A DNA stretch of 64,000 bases from Rhodoplanes tepidamans. Its GTDB lineage: Bacteria; Pseudomonadota; Alphaproteobacteria; Rhizobiales; Xanthobacteraceae. Position 1 is the first letter of the stretch. Each line of letters begins with the position of its first letter. Of this stretch, positions 26,232-35,028 are shown one piece after another. Both the position numbers and the translations under genes were made by a program. The stretch covers positions 124,001 through 188,000 of the forward strand of contig NZ_JAUSUJ010000003.1 in assembly GCF_030813915.1 (NCBI RefSeq), given 5' to 3'. Below the pieces are notes generated by a model. It was not told where the DNA came from. It saw nothing but the letters and a program-made list of their open reading frames with translations, and made no database searches.

Positions 26232-29200
26232 ATGCCACACGGCTGGGTCGCAGTCGGGGTCGCGCTCGGCTATATCGGGATGCTGTTCCTGGTGGCGAGC
26301 TGGGGCGACCGGATCCGCGCCAGCGAGAGGCGCCGGCGGTCCCGGCTGATCTACCCGCTGTCGCTGGCGATCTACTGCACCTCGTGGACCTTCTTCGGCT
26401 CGGTCGGCCTCGCCTCGCGCTCCGGCTTCGACTTCCTCGCCATCTATGTCGGCCCGATCCTGGTGATCGGCCTCGCCTCGCCGCTGGTGACCCGCATCGT
26501 CCGGCTCGCCAAGGGCCAGAACATCACCTCGATCGCCGACTTCATCGCCGCCCGCCACGGCAAGAACCAGGCGGTCGCCGCCATCGTCGCGGTGATCGCC
26601 ATCGCCGGCACGATCCCCTACATCGCCCTGCAGCTCAAGGCGGTGTCGTCCTCGCTCGGCACCATCCTGGCGGAGGTCGACCCGGAGAGCTGGAGCGCCC
26701 ATGTCGTGCTCGGCGACATCGGCCTCGTGGTGGCGGTGTCGATGGCGCTGTTCGCCATCCTGTTCGGCACGCGCCACATCGACGCGACCGAGCACCAGGA
26801 CGGCCTGATCCTCGCGGTGGCGACCGAATCGCTGGTCAAGCTCGTCGCTTTCCTGGCGGTCGGCGTGTTCGTCACCTACGGCATGTTCGGCGGCCCGGCG
26901 TCGCTGTTCGTGCGGGCCCTGGAGCGGCCCGAGGTCGCCCGCGTGCTCACCGGCGAGCAGAGCTTCTCGACCTTCGCCGCGATGACGCTCCTGGCCGCCT
27001 TCGCGATCCTGCTGCTGCCGCGCCAGTTCCACGTCGCCGTGGTGGAGAACAACAGCGAGGCCGAGGTCCGCCGCGCCGCCTGGCTGTTCCCGATCTATCT
27101 CGTGCTGATCAACCTGTTCGTCGTTCCGATCGCGCTCGCCGGCCTGCTCACCTTCCCGAACGGCACGGTCGACGGCGACATGTACGTCCTGGCGCTGCCG
27201 CTCGCCGCCGGGTCGCAGACCCTGGCGCTGGTCGCCTTCGTGGGCGGCCTGTCGGCGGCGACCGCCATGGTGATCGTCGAATCGGTGGCGCTCGCCATCA
27301 TGGTGTCCAACGACCTCTTCGTCCCGCTGGTGCTGCGCCGGCGCGGCTCGCTCGGCAGCGCCAATGCCGGCGCCCTGCTGCTGCGGGTGCGTCGTTTCGC
27401 CATCCTCGGCATCCTGCTTCTCGCCTGGCTGTACCACCGCTCCGCCGGGCCGGCGCAGCTCGCCTCGATCGGGCTCCTGTCCTTCGCGGCGATCAGCCAG
27501 CTCGCGCCGGCCTTCTTCGGCGGCCTGTTCTGGCGGCGGGCGACGGCGCGCGGCGCGGTCGCCGGCATGGTGGTGGGCTTCTCGGCCTGGACCTGGACGC
27601 TGCTGCTGCCGAGCTTCGTCGACGCCGGGATGATCGACCGCAGCCTGCTGACCCACGGCCCGTTCGGCCTCGCCCTGCTGCGGCCGGAGGCGCTGCTCGG
27701 CCTCGACCTGCCGCCGCTGGTGCACGGCGTCGTCGTCAGCCTCGCCCTCAACCTGTTCGCCTATGTGACGGTGTCGCTGCGACGCGCCCCCTCGGCGATC
27801 GAGCGGCTGCAGGCCGACATCTTCGTGCCGTCGCGCCTGACCCCGACGACGCCGAGCTTCCGGCTGTGGCGCTCCGCCGTCACGGTCGGCGAGCTGACCG
27901 CGACCGTCGCCCGCTATCTCGGCGAGGAGCGCACCCGCACCGCCTTCGAGGCGTTCGCGGTGTCGCGCCGCATCACCCTCGACCCGAAGCACGAGGCCGA
28001 CTTCCAGCTCCTCCAGCACGCCGAGCACCTGCTCGCCTCGGCGATCGGCGCCGCCTCGTCGCGGCTCGTCCTGTCGCTCCTGCTGCGCAAGCGGCTGATG
28101 TCGACCAAGGCGGCCCTCAAGCTGCTCGACGACGCCAACGCGGCGATCCACTACAACCGCGAGATCCTGCAGACCGCCCTCGACCACGTGCGCCAGGGCA
28201 TCGCGGTGTTCTCCAAGGAGCTGGCGCTGGTCTGCTGGAACCGGCAGTTCGGCGAGCTGCTCGACCTGCCGCCGGCCCTGGTCCGGGTCGGCGCGACGCT
28301 CGACGACGTGCTGCGCTTCAACGCCGCCAAGGGCGCCTTCGGGCCCGGCGAGGTCGACCTGCTGGTGCGCGAGCGCGCCGCCCGCTACGCCACCAGCGCC
28401 GAGCCGTTCCTGGAGCGCTTCCCGGCCCGCGGCCTGATCATCGAGGTGCGGGTGAACCAGATGCCGGGCGGCGGCTTCGTGCTCACCTTCACCGACATAA
28501 CCCCGAGCGTCGAGGCGGCCGAGGCGCTGGAGCGCGCCAACGACGAGCTGGAGCGGCGCGTGCGCGAGCGCACCGCCGAGCTCGAGCGCCTGAACGCCGA
28601 GCTCGCCGACGCCAAGGCGGCGGCCGAGAACGCCAACCTGTCGAAGACCCGCTTCCTGGCCGCGGCGAGCCACGACATCCTGCAGCCGCTCAACGCCGCG
28701 CGGCTCTACGTGACCAGCCTGGTCGAACGCCAGAGCGGCGGCGAGGAGGCGCGGCTCGCCGGCCATGTCGACGCCTCGCTCGAGGCCGTCGAGGAGATCC
28801 TCGGCGCGCTGCTCGACATCTCGCGCCTCGACACCGGCGTGCTGAAGACCGAGATCACCACCTTCGGGGTCGACGAGCTGTTCCGCCAGCTCGAGGTCGA
28901 GTTCGCTCCGCTCGCCCGCGAGAAGAACCTCGCCCTCGCCTTCGTGCACAGCCGGCTGGTGGTGCGCTCCGACCGCCGGCTGCTGCGCCGCCTGGTGCGC
29001 AATCTCGTCTCCAACGCCATCAAGTACACGGAGCACGGGCGCGTCCTGGTCGGCTGCCGGCGCTGCGGCAAGGACGTGCGCATCGACGTCTACGACACCG
29101 GCATCGGCATCGCGACGGCGAGCCAGCGCGCCATCTTCGAGGAGTTCCACCGGCTGGAGCGTGGCGCCCTGGTGGCGCGCGGCCTGGGCCTCGGCCTGTC

Positions 29201-29741
29201 GATCGTCGAACGCATCGCCCGGGTGCTCGACCACACCGTCGCGCTCACCTCGGAGGTCGGGCGCGGCTCGCACTTCTCGGTGACGCTGCCGCGCGCCGCG
29301 GTGGCGACGCCGGAGCCCGGCGAGCCGCCGGCGCTGCGCCCGCACGGCCATCTCGCCGGCTCGGTCGCGCTGTGCATCGACAACGAGCCGGCGATCCTGG
29401 ACGGGATGGAGACGCTGCTGACCGGCTGGGGCTGCGAGGTCCTCAAGGCGCCGGACCTCGACCGCGCCGTCGCCGCGGTGGAGCGCACCGGCCGGCGGCC
29501 GACCGTGCTCCTGGTCGACTACCATCTCGACGTCGGCAACGGCATCGACACGATCGTGGCGCTGCGCCGCCGCTACGGCGAATCGCTGCCGGCCATCCTG
29601 CTCACCGCCGACCGCACCCGCGAGGTGCGCGACACCGCCCGCGAGCGCGACATCCGCATCCTCAACAAGCCGGTCCGCCCGGCCCCGCTGCGCGCCCAGC
29701 TCACCCAGTGGCAGGCCCTGCGGGTGGCGGCGGCGGAGTGA
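26232..29741 (+). CDS. SLC5-fused hybrid sensor histidine kinase (CrbS-like)
   Basis: A 1169-residue membrane sensor. The N-terminal half (about 1-550) is a full sodium:solute symporter-like domain of about 13 helices, followed by a STAC-like helical linker (about 575-680), a PAS domain (about 690-775), a coiled coil (ALERANDELERRVRERTAEL), a HisKA domain with His814 in ASHDILQPL, an HATPase_c domain and a receiver with Asp1096 in LLVDYHLD. This is the CrbS architecture, which with CrbR controls acs/actP in Vibrio and Pseudomonas. Here the likely response regulator is the convergent gene at 29868-30545. The ATG at 26232 has AGGAG six bases upstream. The ligand is inferred, not shown; several paralogues can exist per genome. 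Confidence 0.87.
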   Translation: MPHGWVAVGVALGYIGMLFLVASWGDRIRASERRRRSRLIYPLSLAIYCTSWTFFGSVGLASRSGFDFLAIYVGPILVIGLASPLVTRIVRLAKGQNITSIADFIAARHGKNQAVAAIVAVIAIAGTIPYIALQLKAVSSSLGTILAEVDPESWSAHVVLGDIGLVVAVSMALFAILFGTRHIDATEHQDGLILAVATESLVKLVAFLAVGVFVTYGMFGGPASLFVRALERPEVARVLTGEQSFSTFAAMTLLAAFAILLLPRQFHVAVVENNSEAEVRRAAWLFPIYLVLINLFVVPIALAGLLTFPNGTVDGDMYVLALPLAAGSQTLALVAFVGGLSAATAMVIVESVALAIMVSNDLFVPLVLRRRGSLGSANAGALLLRVRRFAILGILLLAWLYHRSAGPAQLASIGLLSFAAISQLAPAFFGGLFWRRATARGAVAGMVVGFSAWTWTLLLPSFVDAGMIDRSLLTHGPFGLALLRPEALLGLDLPPLVHGVVVSLALNLFAYVTVSLRRAPSAIERLQADIFVPSRLTPTTPSFRLWRSAVTVGELTATVARYLGEERTRTAFEAFAVSRRITLDPKHEADFQLLQHAEHLLASAIGAASSRLVLSLLLRKRLMSTKAALKLLDDANAAIHYNREILQTALDHVRQGIAVFSKELALVCWNRQFGELLDLPPALVRVGATLDDVLRFNAAKGAFGPGEVDLLVRERAARYATSAEPFLERFPARGLIIEVRVNQMPGGGFVLTFTDITPSVEAAEALERANDELERRVRERTAELERLNAELADAKAAAENANLSKTRFLAAASHDILQPLNAARLYVTSLVERQSGGEEARLAGHVDASLEAVEEILGALLDISRLDTGVLKTEITTFGVDELFRQLEVEFAPLAREKNLALAFVHSRLVVRSDRRLLRRLVRNLVSNAIKYTEHGRVLVGCRRCGKDVRIDVYDTGIGIATASQRAIFEEFHRLERGALVARGLGLGLSIVERIARVLDHTVALTSEVGRGSHFSVTLPRAAVATPEPGEPPALRPHGHLAGSVALCIDNEPAILDGMETLLTGWGCEVLKAPDLDRAVAAVERTGRRPTVLLVDYHLDVGNGIDTIVALRRRYGESLPAILLTADRTREVRDTARERDIRILNKPVRPAPLRAQLTQWQALRVAAAE

Positions 29742-29803
29742 GGGGATTCGTGGCATCCGGCGTTTCGCTGTCGCCCGAAGCGAAGCCACTCGCCGCAGCC
29801 TGC

Positions 29804-29827
29804 TCTCTCCCCCCTTGTGGGGGAGGG
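29804..29827. terminator. Hairpin between convergent genes
   Basis: A C-rich and a G-rich arm (CTCCCCC, loop TTGT, GGGGGAG) form a dyad between the convergent kinase and response-regulator genes. It could be a bidirectional terminator or a repeat of the CTCTCCC family; there is no T run. Confidence 0.35.
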
Positions 29828-29867
29828 ACCGCAGGAACCGATCGCCCGACGGTTCGGCTCCTTCGCC

Positions 29868-30545
29868 TCAGTGCTGCGCGGCGGTGGCCGGCGGCCACTG
29901 GCCGATCTCGATCTTGGAGGCGGCGATGACGGCCTGGGTGCGGCTCTCGACCCCGAGCTTCTGCAGGATCGCCGAGACGTGCGCCTTGACGGTCGCCTCC
30001 GACACCGACAGCTCGTAGGCGATCTGCTTGTTGAGCAGCCCCTCCGACAGCATCATCAGGACCCGCACCTGCTGCGGCGTCAGCGTGGCGAAGCGGGCGA
30101 GCGCCGCCGAGGTCTCGGGATCCGCGGTGGCGTCGAGGTCGATGTCGGGCGGCGTCCACAGGCCGCCCTGCAGCACCGCCGTGATGCCCTGGCGCATGAC
30201 GTCGACGCCGAGCGTCTTGGGAATGTAGCCGGCGGCGCCGAAATCCATGCAGCGGCGGATCACGCCGGGATCGTCGGTGGCCGACACCACCACGACCGGC
30301 ACGCTCGGATACTGGGCCCGCAGATAGAGAAGGCCCGAAAAGCCGCGCACCCCGGGCATGGCGAGGTCGAGCAGAATCAGGTCGACGTCGCCGCCGCGAT
30401 CGAGAATCTCGGAAATCTGCTCGAACGACCCGGCCTCGGCGATCTCGACCTTCTCGAACAGCCCCGCGACGGCCTCCCGCATGGCGCCACGGAAGAGAGG
30501 ATGGTCGTCGGCGATCACCAGCCGGTAGAACGTGATGTCACTCAA
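29868..30545 (-). CDS. LuxR-type response regulator (CrbR-like)
   Basis: A 225-residue regulator with a receiver domain (acidic pair in IADDHPLF, phospho-acceptor Asp60 in LILLDLAMPG, Lys in GYIPKTLG) and a C-terminal LuxR helix-turn-helix (LTPQQVRVLMMLSEGLLNKQ, about 150-169). It is the likely partner of the SLC5-fused kinase, whose gene is convergent and ends 126 bases away. In known systems this regulator activates acetate uptake and activation genes. The start codon is TTG (30545), preceded by AGGA about six bases away; no ATG precedes the receiver fold, so the TTG is well supported. Confidence 0.87.
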   Translation of the reverse strand: MSDITFYRLVIADDHPLFRGAMREAVAGLFEKVEIAEAGSFEQISEILDRGGDVDLILLDLAMPGVRGFSGLLYLRAQYPSVPVVVVSATDDPGVIRRCMDFGAAGYIPKTLGVDVMRQGITAVLQGGLWTPPDIDLDATADPETSAALARFATLTPQQVRVLMMLSEGLLNKQIAYELSVSEATVKAHVSAILQKLGVESRTQAVIAASKIEIGQWPPATAAQH

Positions 30546-30759
30546 GTCGAATCCTGCCCCTTGATTCGGGCGTGTCGTGCGCGGCCCGGCCGGGGATTCC
30601 GGCCCGCGGCCTCCGCCCGCTGGATGTAATCATAGGACAATTATAGCCGTAGCCCAATCGGGGCTTGTGCCGATCGTCAAGGTCCGTTGACGGCGGGTCC
30701 CGGACGGGGGGCGGGCTCCCCCGGAGACGGCCGCACCGCCGACCGGAGCGCGCGCCCGG

Positions 30760-31221
30760 TCAACCCGCCTCGCCCAGAAATTGCAGGACCACCTCGCGCC
30801 GGTGCGGCCGGGTCCGGTGCTCGGCCACGTAGATCCCCTGCCAGGTGCCGAGCGCGAGATCGCCGCCGACCACCGGGACGGCGAGCGACACCCCGGTCAG
30901 CAGGGTCTTCACATGGGCCGGCATGTCGTCCGGCCCCTCGGCGTCGTGGACCCAGCCGGCCTCGGCCGGGGCGAGCCGGTCGAGCGCCGTGACGAGGTCG
31001 ACCCGGACGTCCGGGTCGGCGTTCTCCTGGATCGTCAGCGACGCCGAGGTGTGGCGCATGAACAGGAGGAGCGTGCCGTGCCGGCCGCCCGCCGCCGCGA
31101 CGAAGCGCCGGGCCTCGTCGGTGATGTCGACGAAGCCGGTGCCGCGGGTCGCCACCGTCAGGGTGGCGGTGGCGACCGTGGCAGCCGCAGCGGTGCGGAC
31201 CGGCGTCAGGGTTCCGGGCAT
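30760..31221 (-). CDS. YjbQ family protein (UPF0047)
   Basis: A 153-residue protein of the YjbQ family, annotated elsewhere as a secondary thiamine-phosphate synthase because some members complement thiE mutants. Family motifs are HTSASLTIQENADPDVRVDL near 57-76 and GTWQGIYVAEHR near 125-136, which hold the conserved His and Glu/Asp residues. The N-terminal 20 residues are an Ala/Thr-rich extension. A GGAGGA site precedes the ATG and begins inside the end of the upstream small-protein gene, 16 bases away, so the two form one transcript. The in vivo role is uncertain. Confidence 0.87.
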   Translation of the reverse strand: MPGTLTPVRTAAAATVATATLTVATRGTGFVDITDEARRFVAAAGGRHGTLLLFMRHTSASLTIQENADPDVRVDLVTALDRLAPAEAGWVHDAEGPDDMPAHVKTLLTGVSLAVPVVGGDLALGTWQGIYVAEHRTRPHRREVVLQFLGEAG

Positions 31222-31237
31222 GCGGCCGTCCTCCGGA

Positions 31238-31720
31238 TCAGGTCTTGCCGAGGTCGCGCTGCAGGCTGTTCATCATCTCGATGAGCCGCCGCCAGGCCCG
31301 CTCCATGAAGTTGAGCGCCCGGTCGAGCTCGGCGTCGCCGCTGCGCCCCTGATCGGACGGCGGCACCGCCGCCTCCGGCTTGACGCCGCCCGGCAGCGGC
31401 AGGCCGCGGTCGAGCAGCGCCTTCTTGAGGGCGACGTTCTCGGCCTGGAGCCGGCTGATCTCGGCCTCGTAGGCGGTGCGGTCGTCGGGCGCCGACAGGC
31501 AGGCCCAGCCAGACGACTTCAGGCTGCACAGCGACACCTGGCCGGTGCGCAGGTCGAGCCGGGCGAAGCCCTCGTCGGTCCTGTGATAGCTGAACCGGTT
31601 GGTGTCGGCGTCGGGCGGCAGCGCGCCGCCGGCCGGCGGGCTCTGGCCGAAGGCGAAGGTCGCCGCGGCGACCAGCACGGGAGCGGCGAGCACGGCCGCC
31701 GCCAGGGGGCGTCGAATCAT
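31238..31720 (-). CDS. Small exported protein of unknown function
   Basis: A 160-residue protein with an N-terminal signal peptide (MIRR followed by a hydrophobic core, probable cleavage after FAFGQ near residue 26). The mature part has a conserved-looking CSLKSSGWACLSAPDDR segment with two cysteines that could form a disulphide (about 65-75), a predicted coiled coil (AYEAEISRLQAENVALKKAL) and a charged helical tail. I do not recognise a named family. It precedes yjbQ by 16 bases on the same strand. Exported proteins with this layout occur in Rhizobiales, but no function is known to me. Confidence 0.75.
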   Translation of the reverse strand: MIRRPLAAAVLAAPVLVAAATFAFGQSPPAGGALPPDADTNRFSYHRTDEGFARLDLRTGQVSLCSLKSSGWACLSAPDDRTAYEAEISRLQAENVALKKALLDRGLPLPGGVKPEAAVPPSDQGRSGDAELDRALNFMERAWRRLIEMMNSLQRDLGKT

Positions 31721-31996
31721 CGGGGGATCCTCGGAGTGTCTGCCATCGGGCCGTCGCCATGCGACGTCGCTCCGAGCTTAACGCCGATTGCGGCAAATCG
31801 GCACCCGCGACCGGCGCCGCGACCACGCCCGGTCCGCGCCGGATTTCGCGGCCGTGACACGGGTTTAGCGGTTTCGCTGCAGCGCCCAAAACGGGTTGTC
31901 GAATTCTTGACTCGCCCGAACGCGGTCAGTATGGTCCGCGCGGCTTTGGCGGGGGGCGGACGTCCGACCGGACGTCGTTGCGCGGGAGGCGACATC

Positions 31997-32359
31997 ATGG
32001 CCCCGAACGCGCACGACAGGGACGACCGCCCGGCCGAGGAAGCCGATCTCTCCGCGAGGCTCCAGCGTCTCGGCGAAAAGCTCGACCAGCATCGGCCGAG
32101 CAAGGCGTCGAGCGATGCGTCGGCACCGCGATCGGGCACGCGCTTCGCGGGGTTCGCCCGCGGATTTCGACTCTCATCCGAGTTGGTGGCGGGTGTGCTC
32201 GTCGGCGCTGCGATCGGCTGGTCGCTCGACCATTGGCTCGGCATTGCGCCGTGGGGGATGATCGTGTTTCTGCTGGTCGGCTTCGTGGCCGGCGTGGTCA
32301 ATGTGATGCGCGCCGCCGGCGTGATGCCGGAGCAGGATGCGCGCCGGCGCGACACCTGA
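31997..32359 (+). CDS. atpI: ATP synthase accessory protein AtpI
   Basis: A 120-residue protein with a charged N-terminal half and two membrane helices (about 62-80 and 88-107) separated by GWSLDHWLG, the alphaproteobacterial AtpI/Fo-assembly signature (DUF of the AtpZ/AtpI superfamily). It helps assembly of the c-ring in characterised cases. The ATG follows GGGAGG at 6-7 bases and begins the Fo operon, 78 bases before atpB. It is shorter than enterobacterial AtpI. Confidence 0.88.
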   Translation: MAPNAHDRDDRPAEEADLSARLQRLGEKLDQHRPSKASSDASAPRSGTRFAGFARGFRLSSELVAGVLVGAAIGWSLDHWLGIAPWGMIVFLLVGFVAGVVNVMRAAGVMPEQDARRRDT

Positions 32360-32437
32360 CGCGCGAATCGGAACGGCGGCGTTCGGCACCGTCCGGGGCG
32401 CGGCAGGCGGCAACAGAGGAAGGGGACCCGAGAGGTC

Positions 32438-33190
32438 ATGGCTGATCCGATTCATCAGTTCGAGATCGTCAATCTCGCCCCCCTCGTGAAGATCGGTGCG
32501 ACCGAGATCCAGCTCACCAACTCGGCCGTCTTCATGATGGTCGCGGTCGGCATCACGGCCTTTCTCATGATCGGCGCGACCGCCGGCCGCCAGCTCGTTC
32601 CCGGACGCCTGCAGTCGATGGCGGAGGTGACCTACGAGTTCGTCGCCGACATGATCCGCTCGACCGCCGGCGAGGAGGGGCTGCGCTTCTTTCCGCTGGT
32701 GTTCTCGCTGTTCACCTTCATCCTCTTCGCCAACATCGTCGGCATCGTGCCCTACACGTTCACGGTGACGAGCCACATCGTGGTGACGGCGACGCTGGCG
32801 CTGCTCGTCTTCTTCACGGTCATCGGCTACGGCCTCTATTCGCACGGCCTCGGCTTCTTCCGCCTGTTCGTGCCGCACGGCATTCCGGGCTACATCCTGC
32901 CCTTCGTGGTGCTGATCGAGATCGTGTCGTTCCTGTCGCGGCCCATCTCGCACAGCGTGCGTCTGTTCGCGAACATGCTGGCCGGCCACATCACGCTGAA
33001 GGTGTTCGCCGGCTTCGTCGCCGGACTGGGCGGTGCGCTCGGCCTGGTCGGCTGGGTCGGCGGCGTGCTGCCGCTCGCGATGGTGACGGCGCTGACCGCG
33101 CTCGAGCTCCTGGTCGCGTTCCTGCAAGCCTACGTCTTCACGCTTCTCACCTGCATCTATCTGAGCGACGCCCTGCATCCGGGCCACTGA
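32438..33190 (+). CDS. atpB: ATP synthase Fo subunit a
   Basis: A 250-residue membrane subunit that forms the proton half-channels of the F-type ATP synthase. The essential stator arginine is in [13 protein letters not shown], and the C-terminal helix has the typical [20 protein letters not shown]. Length and N terminus ([15 protein letters not shown]) are typical for alphaproteobacteria. An AGGAAGGGGA ribosome-binding region precedes the start. It is the second gene of the Fo operon; F1 genes are not in the window. Confidence 0.97.
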   Translation: MADPIHQFEIVNLAPLVKIGATEIQLTNSAVFMMVAVGITAFLMIGATAGRQLVPGRLQSMAEVTYEFVADMIRSTAGEEGLRFFPLVFSLFTFILFANIVGIVPYTFTVTSHIVVTATLALLVFFTVIGYGLYSHGLGFFRLFVPHGIPGYILPFVVLIEIVSFLSRPISHSVRLFANMLAGHITLKVFAGFVAGLGGALGLVGWVGGVLPLAMVTALTALELLVAFLQAYVFTLLTCIYLSDALHPGH

Positions 33191-33234
33191 CGACCCCTCG
33201 ATCTCCAATCCAGCACGAAAGAAGGAGCTTCCAC

Positions 33235-33462
33235 ATGGATCCGATCGCCGCCAAGTACATCGGCGCCGGCATCGCCTGCATCGGCATGGGTGGCGCCGCG
33301 CTCGGCGTCGGCCAGATTTTCGGCAGCTATCTGTCGGCCGCGCTGCGCAATCCGTCCGCCGCCCAGGGCCAGTTCGGCAACCTGATCTTCGGCTTCGCCA
33401 TCACGGAAGCGCTCGGCATCTTCTCGCTGCTGATCGCGCTCCTGCTGCTGTTCGCCGTCTGA
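33235..33462 (+). CDS. atpE: ATP synthase Fo subunit c
   Basis: A 75-residue hairpin of two membrane helices with a polar loop (RNPSAAQGQ). The proton-carrying carboxylate is Glu58 in [11 protein letters not shown], a glutamate as usual in alphaproteobacteria. Helix 1 contains the glycine-rich [15 protein letters not shown] packing motif, consistent with a proton rather than sodium ring. AAGGAG lies 8 bases before the ATG. Confidence 0.97.
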   Translation: MDPIAAKYIGAGIACIGMGGAALGVGQIFGSYLSAALRNPSAAQGQFGNLIFGFAITEALGIFSLLIALLLLFAV

Positions 33463-33600
33463 CGCACCGCTTGCCGTGACCCGCGGACGCCCGGCGTCCG
33501 CGCGGCACGGGCGAGGTGTCGCGACGTTTCGACGGTCACGGTTCCGGCAGTCTCGACGTTCGACGGTCCGACGTTCGACAGTACCGACAGGGAGGGGCCG

Positions 33601-34146
33601 ATGGCCCAGCCGACCCAGGCGACGACGGAGCACGCCCCGGCATCCGGGCACGGCGGCGGCTTTCCGCCCTTCAAGGCGGAGACCTACGCGTCCCAGCTGT
33701 TCTGGCTCGCGCTCTGCTTCGTCGTCCTCTACGCGATGGTGGCCAAGGTCGCCCTGCCCCGGATGGCCGGCATCCTGGCCGACCGGCGGGCCCGCATCGA
33801 CGGCGACCTCGCCCAGGCGGTTCGCCTGAAGGGGGACGCCGACGCGGCGGTGGCGGCCTACGAGAAGGCGCTCGCCGACGCCCGCAACAATGCCCACGCG
33901 ATCGCCGCCGAGACGCGCGACCGGCTCGCCGCCGAATCCGAGGCGCACCGCAAGGCCGTGGAGGCGGAGCTCGCCGCCAGGCTCGCGGCGGCCGAGACGT
34001 CGATCGCGGCGTCGAAGACCCAGGCGATGTCGAACGTGCGCGGCATCGCGGTCGACGCCGCCCAGGCGATCGTGACGCAGCTGATCGGCAAGGCGCCGAG
34101 CGAGGCCGCGGCGGCCGCCGCCGTCGACCACGTGCTCGAGCGCTGA
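33601..34146 (+). CDS. ATP synthase Fo subunit b' (AtpF')
   Basis: A 181-residue peripheral-stalk subunit. The N-terminal 30 residues are Pro/Gly-rich and precede one membrane helix (about 36-55), followed by a long Ala/Glu-rich coiled coil to the end. Alphaproteobacteria encode two unlike b subunits, b' and b; this one sits first in order, after atpE, and has the b' features. The spacer of 138 bases after atpE is longer than elsewhere in the operon, without a visible gene or terminator. Confidence 0.92.
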   Translation: MAQPTQATTEHAPASGHGGGFPPFKAETYASQLFWLALCFVVLYAMVAKVALPRMAGILADRRARIDGDLAQAVRLKGDADAAVAAYEKALADARNNAHAIAAETRDRLAAESEAHRKAVEAELAARLAAAETSIAASKTQAMSNVRGIAVDAAQAIVTQLIGKAPSEAAAAAAVDHVLER

Positions 34147-34156
34147 GGACGCCGCC

Positions 34157-34642
34157 ATGATCTACGAAGCCGAATTCTGGGTGGCCGTCGCCTTCGTGCT
34201 GCTCGTCCTCGCGCTCCTCAAGCTCGGGGCGCACAAGACGGTCACCGGAGCGCTCGACGACCGCACCCGCCGGGTCCAGGCGGAGCTCGACGAGGCGAGC
34301 CGGCTGCGCGCCGAAGCCGAGGCGCTGCTCGCCGAGTATCAGCGCCGCCGCCAGGCGGCCGAGCAGGAGGCCGCCCAGATCGTCGCCAACGCCAAGGCCG
34401 AGGGCGAGCGCCTGCAGGCCGAGGGCAAGGCGAAGGTCGAGGAGTTCGTGGCCCGCCGCACCAGGATGGCGGAGACCAAGATCGCCCAGGCCGAGGCGCA
34501 GGCCATCGCCGAGGTGAAGAGCGCCGCCGCGGACGCCGCGGTCGCCGCCGCCGAGATGCTGCTCACCGAGACCGTGAAGGGCAAGCTCGCCGGCAAGCTG
34601 GTCAGCGACGGCATCAAGGGCCTCGCCGCCAAGCTCAACTGA
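34157..34642 (+). CDS. atpF: ATP synthase Fo subunit b
   Basis: A 161-residue stalk subunit with a short N terminus (MIYEAEFWVAVAFVLLVLAL, membrane helix about 5-23) followed by a continuous coiled coil rich in Ala, Glu and Lys. It heterodimerises with b'. It starts 10 bases after the b' stop and ends the operon; a strong terminator follows about 190 bases later, beyond a repeat element. Confidence 0.94.
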   Translation: MIYEAEFWVAVAFVLLVLALLKLGAHKTVTGALDDRTRRVQAELDEASRLRAEAEALLAEYQRRRQAAEQEAAQIVANAKAEGERLQAEGKAKVEEFVARRTRMAETKIAQAEAQAIAEVKSAAADAAVAAAEMLLTETVKGKLAGKLVSDGIKGLAAKLN

Positions 34643-34805
34643 TACCGCATTCGGCTGATCAGTTCGGTGGTCATTCGGGGGCGGCGCGCAGCGCCGCCCC
34701 CGGAATCCAGCCGAGAACTCCGAGATTGTCGCTGGATTCCGGGTTCGCGGCTTCGCCGCGCCCCGGAATGACGGCGAACGGATCGCTCGGAAGCAGTATG
34801 AGCCG
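34643..34805. repeat. MITE-like interspersed repeat, copy 2
   Basis: It begins after GATACCGCAT with TCGGCTGATCAG and ends GCAGTATGAGCCGG, with CCCCGGAATGACGGCGAAC in the middle, matching copy 1 at 12479-12610. It contains a GC dyad, GGGGGCGGCGC and GCGCCGCCCCC. It sits between atpF and the operon terminator. Confidence 0.65.
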
Positions 34806-34828
34806 GCCGAGAACGTCCTCCGAATCGA

Positions 34829-34858
34829 GACGCCCGCGGGATTCGCGGGCGTCTTTTT
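34829..34858 (+). terminator. Rho-independent terminator of the atp operon
   Basis: GACGCCCGCG and CGCGGGCGTC form a perfect 10-bp stem with a GGATT loop, followed by TTTTT. It lies about 190 bases past the atpF stop. The remaining bases to 35028 hold short GC repeats (GGCGAACGTCGCA twice) and no gene. Confidence 0.9.
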
Positions 34859-35028
34859 GCTTGCGGATCGCGGGCCGCGTGGGCGGCAGCGGCGAACGTC
34901 GCAGCGGCGAACGTCATCGCGTCGGCCCGGGCCGGCGCCATCGCGGCCGGCCGCTGGCCGGCCCCGAGCAGCCCGCGCGCCCCGGAGCGGCGAGAACGAG
35001 CGCGGCGAGAAAGAGAGCGCCTCGCGGC

